DNA from: Ramlibacter sp.
Lineage (GTDB): Bacteria; Pseudomonadota; Gammaproteobacteria; Burkholderiales; Burkholderiaceae_C
Reading direction: 5' to 3'
DNA length: 34,022 bases
Assembly (NCBI GenBank): GCA_028292245.1
Contig: JAQGMS010000148.1
Coordinates: forward strand, 1 to 34,022
Within the stretch, counting starts at the first letter, position 1. Every line of letters begins with the position of its first letter. This document shows, in pieces, positions 7,542 through 16,615 of the stretch. The notes under the pieces are model-generated. The model saw only the letters and a program-made list of their open reading frames with translations. It was not told the DNA's origin and made no database searches. The position numbers and the translations under genes are program-made.

Positions 7542-7560
7542 CATAGGGGTTGGATTGACA
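7542..7560 (+). promoter_or_regulatory. CATAGGGGTT motif and TTGACA before the second CoA-transferase
   Basis: CATAGGGGTT at 7542-7551 is identical to a ten-base stretch in the promoter at 1545-1536 on the other strand. It is followed by TTGACA at 7555-7560. No TATAAT-like hexamer is present 17 bases later; the start codon is at 7581. This may be a binding site that gives the downstream genes a separate input. Confidence 0.35.
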
Positions 7561-7580
7561 ACTTCCCAGCGGGATCTTTC

Positions 7581-8828
7581 ATGAGCAAAGCTTTAGACGG
7601 CGTTCGCATCCTCGATTTCACCCATGTCCAGTCCGGGCCGACCTGCACGCAGCTGCTTGCCTGGTTCGGCGCCGACGTCATCAAGGTGGAGCGTGCCGGC
7701 GAAGGCGATGCCACCCGCGGGCAGCTAAGGGACATCCCCGGCGTGGACAGCTTGTATTTCACGATGCTGAACCACAACAAGCGTTCGATCACGCTGGACA
7801 CCAAGAAGGCCAAGGGCCGGGAGGTGCTGGACTCGCTCATCAAGACCTGCGACGTGCTGGTCGAGAATTTCGCCCCCGGCGCGCTGGACCGCATGGGCAT
7901 CACCTGGGAACACATCCAGTCGATCAACCCGCGGATGATCGTGGCGTCGGTCAAGGGCTTCGGTCCCGGCCGGTACGAAGACCTCAAGGTCTACGAGAAC
8001 GTCGCGCAATGCGCAGGCGGGGCCGCCTCCACGACCGGCTTCGACGATGGCCCGCCGATCGTCACGGGCGCGCAGATCGGCGACAGCGGCACCGGCCTGC
8101 ACTTGGCCCTGGGCATCGTCGCGGCGCTGTACCAGCGCAACACGACGGGCCGCGGCCAGAAAGTGCTGGCACCGATGCAGGACGCGGTGCTCAACCTGTG
8201 CCGCGTCAAGCTGCGCGACCAGCAGCGCCTGGAACGCACCCACACCTTGCACGAATACCCGCAGTACCCGGACGGCAAGTTCCACGATGCCGTTCCGCGC
8301 GCGGGCAACGCATCGGGCGGCGGCCAGCCCGGCTCCGTGCTCAAGTGCAAGGGCTGGGAGAGCGATCCCAACGCCTACATCTACTTCATCACGCAGGCGG
8401 CGGTGTGGCCGGCGGTCTGCAAGGTGATCGGCGAGGAAGGCTGGATCGACGACGAGGCCTACGACACGCCCGCTGCCCGGCTGCTGCACCTGAAGCCGAT
8501 CTTCGCGCGCATCGAGCAATGGACCATGACCAAGACCAAGTTCGAGGCGATGGAAATCCTGAACAAGTACGACATCCCCTGCGGGCCGATCCTCTCGATG
8601 AAGGAGATCTCCGAAGAGCCCGCCCTGCGCGAAACCGGCACCATCGTCGAAGTCGACCATCCCACCCGCGGCAAGTACCTCACCGTCGGCAACCCGATCA
8701 AGATGTCGGACAGCTCCACGGAAGTCACGCGCTCTCCCCTGCTGGGCGAGCATACCGACGAGGTTCTGGCGCAATTGGGCTATAGCCCCGAACAGGTGTC
8801 GCAACTGCGCGCCGAACGCGTGATCTGA
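7581..8828 (+). CDS. Second formyl-CoA transferase paralogue, altered glycine loop
   Basis: 415 residues, class III CoA-transferase closely related to the protein encoded at 5682. The catalytic aspartate D168 is kept in [11 protein letters not shown], and [14 protein letters not shown] is present. The glycine loop that shields the aspartyl-CoA intermediate reads SGGGQPGS (245-252) instead of GGGGQPGW: the first glycine is serine and the following tryptophan is serine. This may change substrate choice or rate, for example toward another dicarboxylate or CoA donor, or it may be a backup formyl-CoA:oxalate transferase. A weak ribosome site precedes ATG 7581. The formate dehydrogenase genes begin 21 bases after its stop, so it is probably co-transcribed with them. 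Family is certain; the exact substrate is not. Confidence 0.88.
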   Translation: MSKALDGVRILDFTHVQSGPTCTQLLAWFGADVIKVERAGEGDATRGQLRDIPGVDSLYFTMLNHNKRSITLDTKKAKGREVLDSLIKTCDVLVENFAPGALDRMGITWEHIQSINPRMIVASVKGFGPGRYEDLKVYENVAQCAGGAASTTGFDDGPPIVTGAQIGDSGTGLHLALGIVAALYQRNTTGRGQKVLAPMQDAVLNLCRVKLRDQQRLERTHTLHEYPQYPDGKFHDAVPRAGNASGGGQPGSVLKCKGWESDPNAYIYFITQAAVWPAVCKVIGEEGWIDDEAYDTPAARLLHLKPIFARIEQWTMTKTKFEAMEILNKYDIPCGPILSMKEISEEPALRETGTIVEVDHPTRGKYLTVGNPIKMSDSSTEVTRSPLLGEHTDEVLAQLGYSPEQVSQLRAERVI

Positions 8829-8849
8829 ACCAGCCTTGAACGAGTTTCG

Positions 8850-10547
8850 ATGAACCATCCCATCATTCCCATCGCCGTGGTCGAGGCCACTCGCCAGCGA
8901 AAACGCGAAGCACCCAAGGGTCGCCGGGTGGACCCCGCCGCACTGGCGGACGTGCGGCGCCTGCTGGGCGCGGCGTCGCGCCAGGCCGACCTGCTCATCG
9001 AGCACCTGCACAAGATCCAGGACCACTTCGGCCACCTGTCGGCCGCCCACCTGGCGGCGCTGGCGCAGGAAATGCGCCTGGCCCAGACCGAGGTGTACGA
9101 GGTCGCGACGTTCTACCACCACTTCGACGTGGTGAAAGAAGGCGGGACGGCGCCGCCCGCGCTCACCGTACGTGTATGCGACGGCTTGTCCTGCGAAATG
9201 GCCGGGGCGCGCGATCTGCTCGCCAAGCTGCCGGGCTTGCTGGGCCGCGAAGTCCGGGTGATCGCGGCGCCTTGCATCGGCCGTTGCGAACAGGCGCCCG
9301 CCGCCGTGGTCGGGCAGAACCCGGTGCCGAATGCGACCTGCGAAGCCGTGGTCGCCACCGTGGCCGCTGGCACCGTGCACCATGCGCCGGAAGGTTTCGT
9401 CGACTTCGACAGCTACAACCGCGACGGCGGCTATGCCCTGTTGAAGGACTGCGTCTCCGGCAAGCGCGACGTCGAATCGGTCATCAAGGAGATGGAAGAC
9501 TCGGGCCTGCGCGGCCTGGGGGGCGCGGGCTTTCCGGCCGGCCGCAAATGGCGCATCGTGCGCGGCGAAGCGGGTCCCCGCCTGATGGCGGTGAACATCG
9601 ACGAAGGCGAACCCGGCACCTTCAAGGACCGCGTCTACCTCGAGCGCGACCCGCACCGCTTCCTCGAAGGCATGCTGGTCGCCGCCTGGGCGGTGGGCAT
9701 CGAGAAGATCTACGTCTACCTGCGCGACGAATACCACGGCTGCCGCGCCATCCTGGAAACCGAGCTCGACAAGCTGCGGCGGGCAGCGCCGATGGCCGGC
9801 ATGCCGGAGATCGAGCTGCGTCGCGGCGCCGGCGCCTACATCTGCGGTGAAGAGTCGGCCATGATCGAATCGATCGAGGGCAAGCGCGGCATGCCGCGCC
9901 TGCGCCCGCCCTATGTGGCGCAGGTCGGCCTGTTCGGCCGCCCGACCCTGGAACACAATTTCGAAACCCTGCACTGGGTGCGCGACATCCTTGAAAAAGG
10001 CAGTGCGTGGTTCTCCTCGCACGGCCGCAATGGCCGCAAGGGTTTGCGCTCGTTCTCGGTTTCGGGCCGCATCAAGAGCCCCGGCGTCAAGCTGGCACCA
10101 GCGGGCATCACGATCCAGGAACTGATCGACGAATTCTGCGGCGGCATGCTCGATGGCCACAAGTTCTACGCCTACCTGCCGGGTGGCGCGTCGGGCGGCA
10201 TCCTGCCGGCGACGATGAACGACATCCCGCTGGACTTCGACACGCTGCAGCCCTATGGCTGTTTCATCGGCTCGGCCGCGGTGATGATCCTGTCCGACAA
10301 GGACACGGCCACCGACGCCGCGCGCAACATGATGCGGTTCTTCCACCACGAGTCCTGCGGCCAGTGCACGCCCTGCCGGGTCGGCACGGCCAAGGCGGCG
10401 CACATCATGGACCAGCCCAAGTGGGACCTCCCGCTGCTGGCGGACCTGTCGCTGGTGATGCGCGACGCGTCGATCTGCGGCCTGGGCCAGGCCGCGCCCA
10501 ACCCCGTGGACTGCGTCGTCAAGTATTTCCCGCACGAGCTCAACTGA
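8850..10547 (+). CDS. NAD-dependent formate dehydrogenase, NuoE-NuoF fusion subunit
   Basis: 565 residues joining two complex-I-like modules. Residues 30-165 are NuoE-like (thioredoxin fold) with [2Fe-2S] ligands C110, C115, C142 and C146. Residues 185-565 are NuoF-like: glycine-rich FMN/NADH site GLGGAGFPAGRKW (222-234), GAGAYICGEESAMIESIEGKRG (326-347), and a [4Fe-4S] site C503, C506, C509, C543. It takes electrons from the catalytic subunit to NAD+. In the FdsGBA-type enzymes these modules are separate gamma and beta proteins; the fused form is the layout of the two-subunit Methylobacterium FDH1. The catalytic subunit gene follows after ten bases. Ribosome site weak (ACGAG). In this operon it would turn formate from oxalate into NADH. 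Confidence 0.92.
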   Translation: MNHPIIPIAVVEATRQRKREAPKGRRVDPAALADVRRLLGAASRQADLLIEHLHKIQDHFGHLSAAHLAALAQEMRLAQTEVYEVATFYHHFDVVKEGGTAPPALTVRVCDGLSCEMAGARDLLAKLPGLLGREVRVIAAPCIGRCEQAPAAVVGQNPVPNATCEAVVATVAAGTVHHAPEGFVDFDSYNRDGGYALLKDCVSGKRDVESVIKEMEDSGLRGLGGAGFPAGRKWRIVRGEAGPRLMAVNIDEGEPGTFKDRVYLERDPHRFLEGMLVAAWAVGIEKIYVYLRDEYHGCRAILETELDKLRRAAPMAGMPEIELRRGAGAYICGEESAMIESIEGKRGMPRLRPPYVAQVGLFGRPTLEHNFETLHWVRDILEKGSAWFSSHGRNGRKGLRSFSVSGRIKSPGVKLAPAGITIQELIDEFCGGMLDGHKFYAYLPGGASGGILPATMNDIPLDFDTLQPYGCFIGSAAVMILSDKDTATDAARNMMRFFHHESCGQCTPCRVGTAKAAHIMDQPKWDLPLLADLSLVMRDASICGLGQAAPNPVDCVVKYFPHELN

Positions 10548-10557
10548 GACCCGCACG

Positions 10558-13383
10558 ATGAACGCCATCACCCGACAAGAACTCGCCCAGCTCGACGCCC
10601 CGGTCGTGACCTTCAGCCTCAACGGCCGTGAAGTGACGGGCCGCGCCACCGAGACGCTGCTGCAGGTCGCCCAGCGCGAGGGCGTGGAAATCCCGCACCT
10701 CTGCTACATGGAAGGCCTGGAGGCGGTGGGCAACTGCCGCTCCTGCATGGTCGAGATCAACGGCGAGCGCGTGCTCGCGCCCTCTTGCTGCCGCAACCCG
10801 ACGCCCGGCATGAAAGTCGTCAGCGACAGCGAGCGCGCCGTGGCATCGCAGAAATTGGTGCTCGAGCTGTTGCTGTCGGACATGCCCGAGAAGGAATACA
10901 CCCGCAACAACGAGGTGGACCAATGGGCCGCGAAGATCGGCGTGGGCAAGCCCCGTTTCGAAGCGCGCGAGCAGGTGCGCCAGGACCTGTCGCATCCGGC
11001 CATCGCCGTCAACCTGGACGCCTGCATCCAGTGCACGCGCTGCCTGCGTGCCTGCCGCGACGAACAGGTCAACGACGTGATCGGCCTGGCGTTCCGCGGC
11101 GACCAGGCGAAGATCGTATTCGACATGGACGATCCGATGGGCGCGTCCACCTGCGTGGCTTGCGGTGAGTGCGTGCAGGCCTGCCCCACCGGCGCCCTGA
11201 TGCCGGCTCGTGACGCCGCGCTGGCGCTGCCCGACAAGCAGGTCGAATCGATCTGCCCCTATTGCGGCGTCGGCTGCCAGCTCACCTACAACGTCAAGGA
11301 CGACAAGATCCTGTTCGTCGAGGGCCGCGACGGCCCGGCAAACCACAGCCGGTTGTGCGTCAAGGGCCGCTATGGCTTCGACTATGCGCACCATCCGCAG
11401 CGCCTGACGGTGCCGCTGATCCGCCGTGCCGACGCGCCCAAATCGGGCGAATTCACGATGGACCCGGACCGCGTGATGGACGTGTTCCGCGAAGCCAGCT
11501 GGGAAGAGGCGCTGGAATTCGCCGGCGGCAAATTGGCCGCCATCCGCGACCAGTACGGCAAGAAGTCGCTGGCCGGCTTCGGCTCGGCCAAGGGCAGCAA
11601 CGAAGAGGCCTACCTGTTCCAGAAGCTGGTGCGCACCGGCTTCGGCAGCAACAACGTCGACCATTGCACGCGCCTGTGCCACGCCTCTTCGGTCGTGGCG
11701 CTGCTCGAAGGCATCGGCTCGGGCGCCGTGTCCAACCCGGTGATGGACGTGACCAAGGCCGAGGTGGTGGTCATCATCGGTGCCAATCCGACGGTGAACC
11801 ATCCCGTTGCCGCCACCTGGATCAAGAATGCGGCGAAGAACGGAACCAAGCTGGTCATCATGGACCCGCGCCGCTCCGACCTGACGCGCATGGCGCACCG
11901 CCACCTGCAATTCAAGGCCGACACCGACGTGCCGCTGCTCAACGCGATGATGAACGTCATCGTCAACGAGGGCCTGGTCGACCAGGAGTTCATCGCCAGC
12001 CGCACCATCGGCTACGAGGAGCTGCGCAAGAACGTCGAAGGCTACACGCCCGAATTGATGGCGCCGATCTGCGGCATCGACGCCGACACCATTCGCTACG
12101 TCGCGCGCCTGTTCGCCACGTCGAAGGCCTCGATGATCCTGTGGGGCATGGGCGTGTCGCAGCACGTGCACGGCACCGACAACGCGCGCTGCCTGATCGC
12201 CCTGTCGCTGATGACCGGCCAGATCGGCCGTCCCGGCACCGGCCTGCACCCGTTGCGCGGCCAGAACAACGTACAAGGCGCGTCCGACGCGGGCCTGATC
12301 CCGATGATGTTCCCGGACTACCAGCACGTGACCGACCCGAAGGTGCGTTCCAGTTTCGAGAAAGCCTGGCGCGTCGCCGCCGGCTCGCTGGACGACAAGG
12401 TCGGCCTGACGGTGGTCGAGGTGATGCACGCCATCAAGAAGGGCGGCATCCGCGGCATGTATGTGCAAGGCGAAAACCCCGCCATGTCCGACCCTGACGC
12501 CAACCACGCCCGCGAATCGCTGGCCGCGCTGGATCACCTGGTGGTGCAGGACATCTTCCTGACCGAGACCGCCTACCTGGCCGACGTCATCCTTCCCGCC
12601 AGCGCCTTCCCCGAAAAGGACGGCAGCTTCACCAACACCGACCGGCTGGTCCAGATGGGCCGCAAGGCCATCAACCCGCCGGGCGATGCGCGGCAGGACC
12701 TCTGGATCATCCAGGAGATCGCCAGGCGCATGGGCCTGGACTGGCAGTACAAGCATGTATCCGAAGTGTTCGACGAGATGCGGCACACCATGCCCAGCAT
12801 CGGCGGCATCACCTGGGACCGGCTGGAGCGCGAGCATTCGGTGACCTACCCTTGCCTGAAAGAGGGGGACCCCGGCGACTCGGTCGTGTTCGTGGACGAC
12901 TTCCCGCGCGACAGCGGCCGCGCCCGCTTCGTTCCCGCCGACATCATCCCGGCCGCCGAGCGCCCGGACACCGAATACCCGATGGTGCTGATCACGGGCC
13001 GCCAGCTCGAGCATTGGCACACCGGCAGCATGACGCGGCGCGCCACCGTGCTGGATGCGATCGAGCCCGATCCGGTCGCGCTGGTGCACCCGCTCGACCT
13101 GGCCGGCCTGGGCGGCAAGCCGGGCGACGTGGTGACGATCCAGTCGCGCCGCGGTGAAGTGACGCTTTACGCGCGGGCCGACGAGAGTTCACCGCGCGGC
13201 GCCGTGTTCGTGCCGTTCTGCTACTACGAGGCCGCGATCAACCGGCTCACCAACGCGGCGCTCGATCCGTTCGCCAAGATTCCCGAGTTCAAGTATTGCG
13301 CCATCCGCGTCACGCTGGGCGGCGAGCCGCCGGCGCAGGCCGGATACGGCGGCGGCATGGCGCTGGCGAACGCAATCGCCTGA
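10558..13383 (+). CDS. Formate dehydrogenase catalytic (Mo/W) subunit
   Basis: 941 residues. The N-terminus is NuoG-like: [2Fe-2S] ligands C49, C60, C63, C77; then two ferredoxin-type [4Fe-4S] sites at C156/C159/C162/C166 and C199/C202/C205/C209. The catalytic molybdopterin oxidoreductase part starts with its own [4Fe-4S] site C233, C236, C240, C267. The metal-ligand cysteine (selenocysteine in some relatives) is C374 in CTRLCHASSV. It oxidises formate to CO2 at a bis-MGD cofactor with molybdenum or tungsten; which metal is not readable. The His/Cys3 cluster usual between the first two sites in NuoG is not visible: residues 100-130 have no cysteine or histidine. No FdhD-type sulfurtransferase gene is in the window, so it must come from elsewhere. 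Likely the last gene of the oxalate operon. Confidence 0.93.
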   Translation: MNAITRQELAQLDAPVVTFSLNGREVTGRATETLLQVAQREGVEIPHLCYMEGLEAVGNCRSCMVEINGERVLAPSCCRNPTPGMKVVSDSERAVASQKLVLELLLSDMPEKEYTRNNEVDQWAAKIGVGKPRFEAREQVRQDLSHPAIAVNLDACIQCTRCLRACRDEQVNDVIGLAFRGDQAKIVFDMDDPMGASTCVACGECVQACPTGALMPARDAALALPDKQVESICPYCGVGCQLTYNVKDDKILFVEGRDGPANHSRLCVKGRYGFDYAHHPQRLTVPLIRRADAPKSGEFTMDPDRVMDVFREASWEEALEFAGGKLAAIRDQYGKKSLAGFGSAKGSNEEAYLFQKLVRTGFGSNNVDHCTRLCHASSVVALLEGIGSGAVSNPVMDVTKAEVVVIIGANPTVNHPVAATWIKNAAKNGTKLVIMDPRRSDLTRMAHRHLQFKADTDVPLLNAMMNVIVNEGLVDQEFIASRTIGYEELRKNVEGYTPELMAPICGIDADTIRYVARLFATSKASMILWGMGVSQHVHGTDNARCLIALSLMTGQIGRPGTGLHPLRGQNNVQGASDAGLIPMMFPDYQHVTDPKVRSSFEKAWRVAAGSLDDKVGLTVVEVMHAIKKGGIRGMYVQGENPAMSDPDANHARESLAALDHLVVQDIFLTETAYLADVILPASAFPEKDGSFTNTDRLVQMGRKAINPPGDARQDLWIIQEIARRMGLDWQYKHVSEVFDEMRHTMPSIGGITWDRLEREHSVTYPCLKEGDPGDSVVFVDDFPRDSGRARFVPADIIPAAERPDTEYPMVLITGRQLEHWHTGSMTRRATVLDAIEPDPVALVHPLDLAGLGGKPGDVVTIQSRRGEVTLYARADESSPRGAVFVPFCYYEAAINRLTNAALDPFAKIPEFKYCAIRVTLGGEPPAQAGYGGGMALANAIA

Positions 13384-13395
13384 GCCCGGGCGCGG

Positions 13396-13426
13396 CCCAT
13401 TGGGCGCGAATATCGCGCACAATGGG
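13396..13426. terminator. 31-base hairpin after the formate dehydrogenase genes
   Basis: CCCATTG (13396-13402) pairs with CAATGGG (13420-13426) and GCGCGA (13404-13409) with TCGCGC (13413-13418), leaving a 3-base ATA loop and a single internal mismatch. It begins 13 bases after the catalytic-subunit stop codon, so termination is likely. It also overlaps the CACAAT hexamer at 13418-13423 that may be the -10 of the next gene. No T-run follows. Confidence 0.5.
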
Positions 13427-13432
13427 TCGTTC

Positions 13433-14332
13433 ATGAACCCTACCCACGATGCGCCAATCCGCCTGCGCTACAAGGCTGACCTGCGCTATGACGTGCGCTC
13501 CGCCGGCTGCGACTTCATCTTCAACGTCCAGGCCACGCGCACGCCGCACCAGCGTGTCGTCACCGAAAAACTGGAAATCAGTCCGCAGCTCGATGCGCAA
13601 AGCTACGTCGATCCCGTGACCCAGGCGCGCTACCTGCGCCTGCGCGCCGACGAAGGACCGCTGCGTGTGTATTGCGAGACCGTGGTCGACCTCGCGCACT
13701 ACCAGGCCGCCCCGGACTCCCTGCCCGAGATCGGCATCGGCGAGCTGCCCACGGCGGTGCTGCCCTACATCTACCCTTCACGCTATTGCCAGTCGGACCG
13801 CCTGCACCGGTTTGCGTTTGGGGAGTTCGGCGGAATGAACCAGGGCTATGGCCGGGTCGAGGCGATTCGCGCCTGGGTGCAGAACCACGTGCAGTTCACC
13901 TCGGGCAGTTCGGATGGCAACACCGCGGCTGTCGACACGCTGGTCACCAAACAAGGCGTCTGCCGGGACTTCGCGCACCTGATGATTGCCTTGTGCCGCG
14001 CCGTGAACATTCCCGCTCGCTTCGCCACCGGTATCGACTACGGCGCGGATCCGATCCTCGGCCCGCAGGATTTTCATGCGTACGTGGAAGCCTATGTGGG
14101 GCACCGCTGGTACCTGTTCGATCCCTCTGGCACGGCCATCCCGATGGGCTTCATCCGGCTCGCCACCGGCCGCGATGCGGCCGATGCCGCGTTCGCGTCG
14201 ATCTTCGGCAGCGTGGAATGGAAGACGCCGATCATCGAGATCGAAGCCATCGCGGCCGAGGACGGCGTCTGCCGCGTACCGGTGCACAGCACGAACGCGC
14301 TGTCGACTGACGCGGGGCCGGCCGAACACTAG
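13433..14332 (+). CDS. Transglutaminase-like cysteine protease family protein
   Basis: 299 residues. An N-terminal beta-rich domain (about 1-130) precedes the transglutaminase-like core. The catalytic triad is visible: cysteine in TKQGVCRDFAHLMIALCRA, histidine in DFHAYVEAYV, and aspartate in WYLFDPSG. Proteins of this type in proteobacteria are often encoded beside peptide-modifying or circularly-permuted ATP-grasp genes, but none is here. No signal peptide. The ATG at 13433 is chosen over an in-frame ATG at 13400 because the latter lies inside the 31-base hairpin, and because CACAAT at 13418-13423 predicts a transcript starting at 13430, only three bases before. It ends in a CTAG whose other strand is the stop of the next gene. 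Substrate unknown. Confidence 0.85.
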   Translation: MNPTHDAPIRLRYKADLRYDVRSAGCDFIFNVQATRTPHQRVVTEKLEISPQLDAQSYVDPVTQARYLRLRADEGPLRVYCETVVDLAHYQAAPDSLPEIGIGELPTAVLPYIYPSRYCQSDRLHRFAFGEFGGMNQGYGRVEAIRAWVQNHVQFTSGSSDGNTAAVDTLVTKQGVCRDFAHLMIALCRAVNIPARFATGIDYGADPILGPQDFHAYVEAYVGHRWYLFDPSGTAIPMGFIRLATGRDAADAAFASIFGSVEWKTPIIEIEAIAAEDGVCRVPVHSTNALSTDAGPAEH

Positions 14333-14673
14333 CCGTGCGCGTTTCTTGAATCGGCCGGCGCCTCGTCGCGCTCATTGAGCCCGTAGTCGCGGATCACCTC
14401 GGCGATCCGCAAGCGGTATTCCTTGAACATGGTCTTGCGGCCGGCAGCTTGCGCGGCCCGGTGCGCTTCCAGGTTGCGCCACGCGGTGAGGCACGAATCG
14501 TCGCGCCAGAACTGCAGCGACAAGAGCTTGTCCGGATCGGTGAGGCTCTGGAAACGCTCGATGGAAATGAAGCCGTCCATCTTGACCAGCTCGTTTTTCA
14601 ATTCGGCGGCCCAATCGAGATAGCCCGCGCGATGATCAGCGTGCGGCCAGACTTCGAAAATGACAGAGATCAT
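14329..14673 (-). CDS. ABM-domain monooxygenase-like protein
   Basis: 114 residues matching the antibiotic biosynthesis monooxygenase (ABM) family, a dimeric ferredoxin-like barrel. Landmarks are the first strand MISVIFEVWPH, the middle GFISIERFQSLTDPDKLLSLQFW and the helix CLTAWRNLEAHRAAQAAGR. Family members include cofactor-free oxygenases of polycyclic quinones, haem-degrading enzymes and many proteins of unknown role. GAGGAG overlaps the stop codon of the upstream P450 gene and lies six bases before this ATG, so the two are probably translated together. Residues after 100 are charged and probably disordered. It may act on the P450 product, but this is only inferred from the linkage. Confidence 0.82.
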   Translation of the reverse strand: MISVIFEVWPHADHRAGYLDWAAELKNELVKMDGFISIERFQSLTDPDKLLSLQFWRDDSCLTAWRNLEAHRAAQAAGRKTMFKEYRLRIAEVIRDYGLNERDEAPADSRNAHG

Positions 14674-14682
14674 GGTTGCTCC

Positions 14683-15813
14683 TCAGGGTCCAAAAAAGGG
14701 GATGCGCGCGTTGGGAAGGGGGCGAAAGCCGCTGTGCTGCCCGAACATTTGCAATTGTTGCTGCGCATACAGCACGCCCAATGCAGTGGCCGCCATCTCG
14801 ATTGCCAGTAACTCACCCGGGCAACCGTGAGCTCCCGCGCCGAAGCTCAAGCTGCGGAGGTCGCGCCGCGCCACGTCGAAAATATCCGGGTCGCGATTCA
14901 GCGCCTCGTCGCGATTCGCGCTGGCCAGCACCAGCAGCAGGCCCTGTCCTTGCGCGATACTCTCGCCGGCCAACACCAGGTCGGCACCAGCGAAGCGGCG
15001 TGTGTTCTGCACCGGAGAATCCCAGCGCGCGACCTCCGCGACGATGGCTCGCCAGGTGTCCGGCGGTGCGTCGCCGGCGGCCAGCTCCGGCTGCCGCCGC
15101 AGCGCCAACACCGCATTGCCCAGCAAGCCAGCCGTTGCGTCCAGCGACTGCTGCATCATGGCAATGCGATTGGCGGATTGCACCTTGTCCAGGCCTTGCG
15201 TCTCGCCCTGCGCCATCAACTCCCGCGCGGCCTCGTTCGCGCGATCGATGCCGTGCGCGCCGGCTTGCGTGGAGATGCCTTGCACGAACGCTTCCACGCA
15301 CGCCACCGTGCGATCGAGCGACGCGGCTTCGACGCCCAACAGGCGGGCCATCGTTTGAACAGGCAATGCGCTGAGCAACGCGTTGGCGTCAGCGCGCGAG
15401 GCGAGGTCGCGAGCCGCCTGGCCGGCAGCCTCGGCCACCTGGGCCAGCGTGAGGCGCTGCGCGGAGCTCTCGACGGCGGGCCGATGCCGCGCATGGAAGT
15501 CACCATCGTTCATTCGCACCAGCCGCGCGAACACTTCACCTGCCGGGGTGCCGGCCAAGGCCTTCGGCACCGGCTCGCCGGGCGGACGCACGCGCAAGCC
15601 CGGATGCCGCAGCGCCGCCTCAACCGTTTCGCATGAAACCGCCACCCAGAGATTCAGTCCCGCGTCGAAGTGAAGCGGACACTGCCGCCGCAAGCGCGCG
15701 TAGTAAGGGTAGGGATCGGCGTGAGTGGCTGCTGCGATCGGGTTTTCTGGCTCGGGCTCGAACATGACCACAGTGTCGCCAAGCGCGCGCGGTTTGTCGA
15801 CGCCCGCCGGCAT
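14683..15813 (-). CDS. Cytochrome P450 with alanine at the catalytic threonine position
   Basis: 376 residues from ATG 15813, short for a bacterial P450; ATG 15765 (MFEPEPEN) is an alternative start. The haem-binding loop is FGAGAHGCPG with ligand C331, and the K-helix ExxR is E260-V-A-R263. The I-helix, normally AG-x-[DE]-T-T, reads QSLDATAG: D225 keeps the acid but the oxygen-activating threonine is A226, as in P450eryF, where the substrate hydroxyl takes over. No signal or membrane anchor, so it is a soluble class I type needing a ferredoxin system that is not in the window. The upstream hydrolase gene stops 17 bases before this start and the ABM gene follows after nine bases. Substrate unknown. 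Confidence 0.88.
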   Translation of the reverse strand: MPAGVDKPRALGDTVVMFEPEPENPIAAATHADPYPYYARLRRQCPLHFDAGLNLWVAVSCETVEAALRHPGLRVRPPGEPVPKALAGTPAGEVFARLVRMNDGDFHARHRPAVESSAQRLTLAQVAEAAGQAARDLASRADANALLSALPVQTMARLLGVEAASLDRTVACVEAFVQGISTQAGAHGIDRANEAARELMAQGETQGLDKVQSANRIAMMQQSLDATAGLLGNAVLALRRQPELAAGDAPPDTWRAIVAEVARWDSPVQNTRRFAGADLVLAGESIAQGQGLLLVLASANRDEALNRDPDIFDVARRDLRSLSFGAGAHGCPGELLAIEMAATALGVLYAQQQLQMFGQHSGFRPLPNARIPFFGP

Positions 15814-15829
15814 CCGGATGCCGCCGAAC

Positions 15830-16615
15830 TCAAGCGGCTCGGCCTGCGAACCGCTTGACCATCGCGCCCAGCACCTCCAGCACCAGGGCCGGCTCCGTCA
15901 GCTGCGGGAAATGCCCGCTCTTTGCCGCGACCACCTGCTTTCCCTGCGGAGACAGCCGCGCCAGCGCCTGCTGGTGAGCGTGGCGCGCCTGCCGCGCGGC
16001 GGGCGACATCAGCCACCTCGGCGGATCGGCGCCGCCGGTGACCACCGTGACCGGCACGGCGGGGAACGGGCCTGCGGCGGCGATCTCGTGCACCGTTTCT
16101 TCCACCCACTCGATTTCAGCGTGCAGGTTGGCGCGAAACAGCCATTGGGGCATGTCGAACACTTTCGCGATCGCCCGCGTCAACTGGGTTTCGTGCTGCT
16201 GCAGCACCTTGTGATCGTCGGGATGGGTCGCTTCGAGGAACAGCACGGCCGCGGTCTCGCGCGGATAGAGCCGCGCGAACAGGTTGGCATACAAGCCGCC
16301 AAGCGAATGCCCGACCAGCACATAGGGCGGCTGCAGGCCCGCGTAGGCCAGCAATTCGCGCAAGGACGCGACCACCACCGCGCCGGTCTGCGCCAGCCGG
16401 GGCGCGTCGCTGCCCCTGACACCGAAACGGTTCCACGCGAACACCGTGCCCAGCCGGTCGATAGCGGGGCGCAGGGCGCGCCAGCCATCCAGCGTCACGC
16501 CGGCGCCGTTGAGCAACACGATCGTGGGTTGCCCGTGGCCCGAGACGACGTATTCCAGCGCGCCGCTGCGGGTCTGCAGTTTTTGCCGAGCCGGCACGGT
16601 GCGCTCAGGCTCCAT
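15830..16615 (-). CDS. Alpha/beta hydrolase
   Basis: 261 residues from the ATG at 16615. The alpha/beta hydrolase fold is clear: oxyanion strand PTIVLLNGAG, then WNRFGVRGSD, the nucleophile elbow GHSLGG, a late aspartate in VVTGGADPPR and the histidine in AKSGHFPQLTEP. It could be an esterase, lactonase or C-C bond hydrolase; the sequence does not decide. The frame stays open upstream to 16840, but those residues overlap the small zinc-ribbon-like gene in another frame and are alanine/proline-rich, so the shorter start is preferred. Its start codon lies within the last 11 bases of that gene, suggesting coupled translation. It is followed by the P450 gene. Confidence 0.85.
   Translation of the reverse strand: MEPERTVPARQKLQTRSGALEYVVSGHGQPTIVLLNGAGVTLDGWRALRPAIDRLGTVFAWNRFGVRGSDAPRLAQTGAVVVASLRELLAYAGLQPPYVLVGHSLGGLYANLFARLYPRETAAVLFLEATHPDDHKVLQQHETQLTRAIAKVFDMPQWLFRANLHAEIEWVEETVHEIAAAGPFPAVPVTVVTGGADPPRWLMSPAARQARHAHQQALARLSPQGKQVVAAKSGHFPQLTEPALVLEVLGAMVKRFAGRAA

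Noticed and set aside
7725..10649. A 974-codon open frame on the minus strand across frc2 and the FDH beta gene
   Set aside because: It mirrors strongly recognisable plus-strand enzymes in GC-rich DNA, and its product is rich in histidine, arginine, alanine and valine with no known domain.
10540..13089. An 849-codon minus-strand frame opposite the FDH catalytic subunit
   Set aside because: Shadow of codon bias in the real gene; low-complexity product and no ribosome site.
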